Origin: Chloroflexota bacterium
Lineage (GTDB): Bacteria > Chloroflexota > Ktedonobacteria > Ktedonobacterales > Ktedonobacteraceae
Assembly: GCA_027316975.1 (NCBI GenBank)
Contig: DAHVFL010000186.1
Span: forward strand, 1-8,427
DNA: 8,427 nucleotides
Reading direction: 5' to 3'
In this document: positions 5,427 to 8,427 of the stretch, piece after piece
Layout of the letters: every line of letters starts with the position of its first letter
Position numbering within the stretch: position 1 is the stretch's first letter
Position numbers and translations under genes: made by a program
The notes under the pieces: generated by a model
What the model was told of the DNA's origin: nothing
The model's input: the letters and a program-made list of their open reading frames with translations, nothing else
The model's database searches: none

Positions 5427-6244
5427 ACGTAAGCAATATCCGTTTCACAGGACAACTGAAACCCCTGTCACGTCCTCGCATCTACTGGACCATCTCGGAC
5501 GCGCTGGTGCTTGCGAAACGCCACCTGATCCAGATTCCGCGCATTCCAGAGGAGCTGGTCTTCGCGACCATTCAGCCTATCATGTTTGTGCTGCTCTTCC
5601 GCTACGTCTTCGGAGGCGCAATCGCGGTTCAAGGCACTACCTATGTCAACTACCTGATGGCCGGCATTTTCGCGCAGACGGTCATCTTTGGCGCAACCAC
5701 CACCGGCGTTGGCCTGGCAAGCGACCTGCAAAAAGGTCTGGTTGACCGCTTTCGATCGCTGCCGATGGCGAAATCAGCGGTACTGACTGGAAGAACCCTC
5801 TCAGACATGGTGCGCAATACTTTTGTCGTGATCGTCATGTGGTCGGTCGGTCTGCTCGTCGGCTTCCGCCCACAGGGTTCCGTCATTTCCTGGTTCGCGG
5901 CAGCGGCCATACTCCTGCTCACCAGTTTCGCTTTCTCGTGGATCTCGGCAACCATCGGGTTGTTAGTGAGCAGCGTTGAGGCGGCGCAATCGGCTGGCTT
6001 CATCTGGCTCTTTCCGTTGACCTTCGCCAGCAGCGCGTTCGTGCCGACAGCAAGTATGCCCGGTTGGCTGAGAGCCTTCGCCGAACACCAGCCAGTATCG
6101 CTGATCGTCAACGCGGTGCGCGGATTGCTCCTCAATACCCCCGACGCCTCAACCATCTTGCAGGCGCTGGCGTGGTGTGTAGGCATTCTGATCGTCTTTA
6201 TACCGGTAGCTGTCTGGGCCTATGGGCGAAGGACAGCACGGTAG
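5423..6244 (+). CDS. DrrB-like ABC-2 type transporter permease
   Basis: A 273-residue integral membrane subunit, the usual DrrB size. A cytoplasmic amphipathic N-terminus (about 20-42, DALVLAKRHLIQIPRIPEEL) is followed by about six membrane segments: about 46-64, 75-99, 132-149, 154-175, 177-207 (possibly broken) and 247-268. The conserved ABC-2 stretch DLQKGLVDRFRSLPM (101-115) follows TM2, and SSAFVPTASMPGWLRAFAEHQPVS (203-226) is the family hallmark before the last segment. AAGGAG (5411-5416) lies 6 bases before the ATG, inside the ATPase gene, and start and stop overlap by four bases. It forms the export channel with the upstream ATPase, probably as a 2+2 complex for amphipathic drugs or lipids. 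Its stop is 8 bp from the convergent hydrolase stop, and no terminator is visible between them. Confidence 0.94.
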   Translation: MNVSNIRFTGQLKPLSRPRIYWTISDALVLAKRHLIQIPRIPEELVFATIQPIMFVLLFRYVFGGAIAVQGTTYVNYLMAGIFAQTVIFGATTTGVGLASDLQKGLVDRFRSLPMAKSAVLTGRTLSDMVRNTFVVIVMWSVGLLVGFRPQGSVISWFAAAAILLLTSFAFSWISATIGLLVSSVEAAQSAGFIWLFPLTFASSAFVPTASMPGWLRAFAEHQPVSLIVNAVRGLLLNTPDASTILQALAWCVGILIVFIPVAVWAYGRRTAR

Positions 6245-6252
6245 GCATTACT

Positions 6253-7320
6253 TCACACGCGCAATTTATCACGCATCCAATCAGCCTGCTGGGGTCGATG
6301 TTTGTAGGGAATATTATTGCAGACATGGTTGCCGTCCTCGAACAGCCAGAATGTCGCGCGGCTGCCGGCATCCGCCGCGATACGCTTTCCCTGTTCTGCT
6401 GGCACAAGCCGGTCGCGAACCCCCTGGATAACGAGCAAGGGACGTTCAACTTTTTCCGCGACGCCCTGTAAGTTGAACTGATTCAGCTTGTTCATCGAAT
6501 CTTCCACATTTGCGCCTTTTAGACGGTATATGTACGTTTCGCGGCTTATCTGGGGACGCTGCGCGAAGTTCTCGCCGGGATTATAGGGGCCGCAGTTTTC
6601 GATAGTCGCAAGAAGTCTACGCTCGAAGGCGGCGGCTCGCACGGCGTAATATCCGCCCAGGCTGACGCCCATCAGCCCGACCCGCTTTGCGTCTACATCC
6701 GATCGGCTCTCAAGATAATCGACGGCATAGCGCACAGGCACTTCGTAGTCGAAACGCATGGCGTGCTCGAATTCCATCTCGCCCTGTCCCGGACCGTCAA
6801 TCGCCAGCACCGCCATACCGCGCCGCAAAAAATCTTCGCCATACACGTGCAGTTCCTCTTTTACCGAATCCAGGCCAGGCACAAGGATCACAACCGGCGG
6901 GCGAGGAGTATGCCAGGGTTTTCTGAATATGCCGTACATGGTTGCGCCTCCCTCGTAGGGGATGGCGACATGCTCGCCGGGAAAGTCGAAATAGGGCAGG
7001 GCGCGCTGGTAGTATTGCACGGTATAATCGTGCGCGGCGCGCAATTCTTGCGGATGGCGCACAAACAAATATTTGCCGAAGTGGTAGCAGATAGCCGCTT
7101 GATAAAAGTGCTGGCCTGCCGACGTGTAATAACCGCGCGCCTCAGCTTCTTCACCCATCTGCGCGTGCATGGCTCCGCACTCTGACCATGCCCGGCACCA
7201 GTCGTCCCAGCGCTCGACAGTAGTGGTGACACGCTGGAAGTCGTTGGCATCGATGCCGTTTGAAATAAAGCGGGGAGCCCAATTGTCGATGGCGCTCTGC
7301 ACCATGTCGTCTCTTGCCAT
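6253..7320 (-). CDS. Alpha/beta hydrolase, FrsA / 2,6-dihydropseudooxynicotine-hydrolase-like
   Basis: A 355-residue cytosolic hydrolase with no signal peptide. Residues 1-110 form a helical cap or N-terminal domain with repeated Trp/Tyr/His (WDDWCRAWSECG, GQHFYQAAICYHFGKYLF). The alpha/beta core begins near 115. It shows VPGLDSVKEE (147-156, oxyanion region), DGPGQGEM (175-182), the nucleophile elbow GVSLGG with Ser220, the acid Asp303 in QGVRDRLVP and His332 in EDGNHVCNN, a complete catalytic triad. The long N-terminal domain and DGPGQG motif match the group containing FrsA-like esterases and the nicotine-pathway C-C hydrolase. The substrate is not deducible; C-C bond cleavage or ester/amide hydrolysis are both possible. 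AAAGGA lies 7 bases before the ATG and overlaps the stop of the upstream LivF-like gene (12-bp gap), so the two are co-transcribed and probably translationally coupled. Confidence 0.9.
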   Translation of the reverse strand: MARDDMVQSAIDNWAPRFISNGIDANDFQRVTTTVERWDDWCRAWSECGAMHAQMGEEAEARGYYTSAGQHFYQAAICYHFGKYLFVRHPQELRAAHDYTVQYYQRALPYFDFPGEHVAIPYEGGATMYGIFRKPWHTPRPPVVILVPGLDSVKEELHVYGEDFLRRGMAVLAIDGPGQGEMEFEHAMRFDYEVPVRYAVDYLESRSDVDAKRVGLMGVSLGGYYAVRAAAFERRLLATIENCGPYNPGENFAQRPQISRETYIYRLKGANVEDSMNKLNQFNLQGVAEKVERPLLVIQGVRDRLVPAEQGKRIAADAGSRATFWLFEDGNHVCNNIPYKHRPQQADWMRDKLRV

Positions 7321-7332
7321 GAATCTATCCTT

Positions 7333-8055
7333 TTATGCTTTGGAGAGCGTGCCACCCAGGTAGAGATGGCCGATCTCCGGGTTGTTCAGGATTTCTGTAT
7401 GCGTTCCTTCCAGGCGCACCCGCCCGCTTTCCAATACCACTCCGTTGTCGGCGAGGCTCAGTCCGGTGCGGGCGTTTTGCTCTACCAGCACGATGGTGCG
7501 CCCGCTGCTTTGCATGACCTTGATCGTTTCTATTACCTGCTTGAAGGTTCTGGGGTCCAGTCCCATCGATGGCTCATCCAGCAAGATCATACGCGGGTCC
7601 AGCATCAGGCAGCGCGCAAACTCTACCAGTCGCTGCTGCCCGCCCGAGAGGTTGCCCGCTTTATCGTTGGCGCGCGTTTTCACGATGGGAAACATCTCCT
7701 CAACTTCGCCCAAACGACGCGCAACCAGGGCAGAATCGTTGAGCATGTACGCGCCGAGCCGCACGTTCTCGCGCACCGTCATAGAGGGGAAGAGACTGTG
7801 ATTTTGCGGCACCTGCACAATGCCCAGCGCCAGAATCTGGCGCGGCGCGAGACCAATCAGCGAGTGACCATCGAAGGTTATCTCGCCCAGACGCGGTTTC
7901 AACAACCCGCTCAGCACGCGCAACACCGTCGATTTACCTGCTCCATTGGGGCCAACGATACAGGTGGTGGTAGCTTTCTCGACTGTCAGATCGATGCCTT
8001 TTAGTACATCGCCCCCGTCATAGCCCGCGTAAATATTGTGTATTTTCAGCAACAT
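7333..8055 (-). CDS. LivF-like branched-chain amino-acid-type ABC transporter ATPase
   Basis: A 240-residue ATPase of the HAAT (branched-chain amino acid/amide/urea uptake) class. Walker A GPNGAGKST (35-43), Q-loop Gln84 in QVPQ, signature LSGGQ (136-140), Walker B ILLDEP with Glu161, D-loop GLDP (165-168), and LVEQNARTGLSLAD (190-203). The Gln of VEQN in place of the switch His is the LivF hallmark. The start at ATG 8055 is set by homology (MLLKIHNIYAGY); the frame is open to 8121 but the extra residues look unrelated, and no strong ribosome site precedes either. LivF normally works with LivG and the permeases LivH/LivM, none of which is in the window. The gene is followed by a hydrolase, so the imported compound may be that enzyme's substrate. 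Directly upstream is a transposon-type tnpB end, suggesting an insertion split the transporter operon. Confidence 0.92.
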   Translation of the reverse strand: MLLKIHNIYAGYDGGDVLKGIDLTVEKATTTCIVGPNGAGKSTVLRVLSGLLKPRLGEITFDGHSLIGLAPRQILALGIVQVPQNHSLFPSMTVRENVRLGAYMLNDSALVARRLGEVEEMFPIVKTRANDKAGNLSGGQQRLVEFARCLMLDPRMILLDEPSMGLDPRTFKQVIETIKVMQSSGRTIVLVEQNARTGLSLADNGVVLESGRVRLEGTHTEILNNPEIGHLYLGGTLSKA

Positions 8056-8099
8056 CTCTTTAGTCTGCCTTTCAAAACATCTAAAAAATGTATTAATTA

Positions 8100-8116
8100 C
8101 TGCATTACTCATGCAG
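8100..8116 (-). repeat. Hairpin CTGCAT-N5-ATGCAG between tnpB and the livF-like gene
   Basis: A perfect 6-bp stem with a 5-base loop (arms 8100-8105 and 8111-8116). On the minus strand it is followed by an AT-rich run ending in TTTTTT (about 8080-8086). It may be the subterminal hairpin of an IS200/IS605-type right end or a weak terminator for tnpB. The exact transposon boundary cannot be set from this window. Confidence 0.5.
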
Positions 8117-8123
8117 CACACCG

Positions 8124-8140
8124 CACTCTCTTAGAGAGTG
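8124..8140 (-). repeat. Hairpin CACTCTC-TTA-GAGAGTG over the tnpB stop codon
   Basis: A perfect 7-bp stem with a 3-base loop that is itself the TAA stop codon of tnpB (8131-8133). In IS200/IS605 elements the 3' end of tnpB overlaps the right-end structure and the guide (omega/reRNA) scaffold, so this stem is a candidate part of it. That assignment is inference. Confidence 0.6.
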
Positions 8141-8427
8141 TGTGGCCCCAGCCGGGCAAGGAACCGCTGGTAGATGTTGACCGCGCTGTTCTCGTCGCGG
8201 TCCATCACTAAGCCGCAGTTCTCACAGCGATACACGCGTTGCCAGAGAGGCATGTCTTGTTTGCGCTTACAGACATGACACATCTTCGTGGTATTGCGTT
8301 CGCTGATAACATATAGTTCTTTCCCAAAGCGCAGACACTTGTATTCAAGCATCTGCATAAAGCCATAGAGACCCCAATCATTATACACCATGCGGTTGCG
8401 GATCTGCCGCTTCCGCCGCTCTTTGGG
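8131..8427 (-). CDS. tnpB: TnpB-family RNA-guided nuclease (IS200/IS605 type), C-terminal part, 5' end outside the window
   Basis: The frame is open to the window edge, giving 98 visible residues; the gene starts beyond 8427. The visible part is the C-terminal OrfB zinc-ribbon domain: a basic stretch (PKERRKRQIRNRM), then SERNTTKMCHVCKRKQ and YRCENCGLVMDRDENSAVNI. The two CxxC pairs would bind zinc, and the Asp of DRDEN (codon 8194-8196) is the last RuvC catalytic residue. The C-terminus is intact and ends in a TAA within a hairpin. TnpB is a transposon-encoded nuclease guided by an RNA from the element's right end; intactness of the whole protein and presence of tnpA cannot be judged here. 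It is in the same direction as, and 75 bp upstream of, the livF-like gene, so read-through is possible. Confidence 0.93.
   Translation of the reverse strand, partial: PKERRKRQIRNRMVYNDWGLYGFMQMLEYKCLRFGKELYVISERNTTKMCHVCKRKQDMPLWQRVYRCENCGLVMDRDENSAVNIYQRFLARLGPHTL

Noticed and set aside
6245..6252. Bidirectional terminator between the convergent permease and hydrolase genes
   Set aside because: Only 8 bp separate the stops and I could find no convincing stem with a T-run there.
7366..8004. Plus-strand 212-codon frame opposite the livF-like gene
   Set aside because: Antisense shadow; all ABC motifs are on the minus strand.
8056..8121. 22-residue N-terminal extension of the livF-like protein
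   Set aside because: The sequence (MCCMSNAVINTFFRCFERQTKE) is unlike LivF N-termini and is read from the region of the hairpin and T-rich run next to tnpB.

Overview
The window looks like chromosomal DNA of a Gram-positive-like, moderately GC-rich soil bacterium, most plausibly a Chloroflexota of the Ktedonobacteria type. This is inference from the gene mix: an F420/PPOX-type flavoprotein, DrrA/DrrB-like drug ABC genes, several TetR regulators and an IS200/IS605-type TnpB. Abundant intergenic hairpin repeats point the same way. No rRNA, tRNA or CRISPR array is visible. Promoters resemble the -35/-10 pattern of a housekeeping sigma factor, and most genes have AGGAGG-like ribosome binding sites.

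Layout. Positions 1-127 hold just over two copies of a 55-bp tandem repeat carrying a perfect 9-bp-stem palindrome. A small single-pass membrane protein with a coiled-coil tail follows on the minus strand (165-467). An almost gene-free gap (468-764) is dominated by a 28-bp perfect inverted repeat. Next, on the minus strand, come a DHA2-type (14-TM) MFS drug exporter (765-2330) and, upstream of it, its likely TetR regulator (2410-3024), which has a clear promoter flanked by 15-bp direct repeats.

The centre is a second, better-defined resistance locus. A TetR repressor gene (3134-3823, minus) is divergent from a plus-strand operon of a PPOX/F420-type flavin enzyme (3982-4389), a DrrA-like ABC ATPase (4422-5426) and a DrrB-like ABC-2 permease (5423-6244, ATGA overlap). 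The divergent region holds two face-to-face promoters, each with a 17-bp spacer. Two related perfect palindromes (GGACAATTGTCC and TGGACATATGTCCA), 28 bp centre to centre, sit exactly where a TetR dimer would block both. The ATPase has Ala in place of the Walker B catalytic Glu, which is the most striking coding oddity in the window.

The right side is minus-strand. A LivF-like ABC ATPase (7333-8055) is tightly coupled to an alpha/beta hydrolase (6253-7320) related to FrsA/2,6-dihydropseudooxynicotine hydrolase. Directly upstream, in the same orientation, is the 3' end of a tnpB gene (8131-8427, open at the window edge). Its end lies in consecutive hairpins that could belong to the transposon right end or its guide RNA. 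The livF-like gene therefore appears cut off from the livGHMK genes it would normally accompany.

No wholly new system is evident. The best candidates for a second look are the twin-operator divergent control region, the Walker B-substituted exporter paired with a flavoenzyme, and the TnpB end lying against a split amino-acid-transporter/hydrolase unit.
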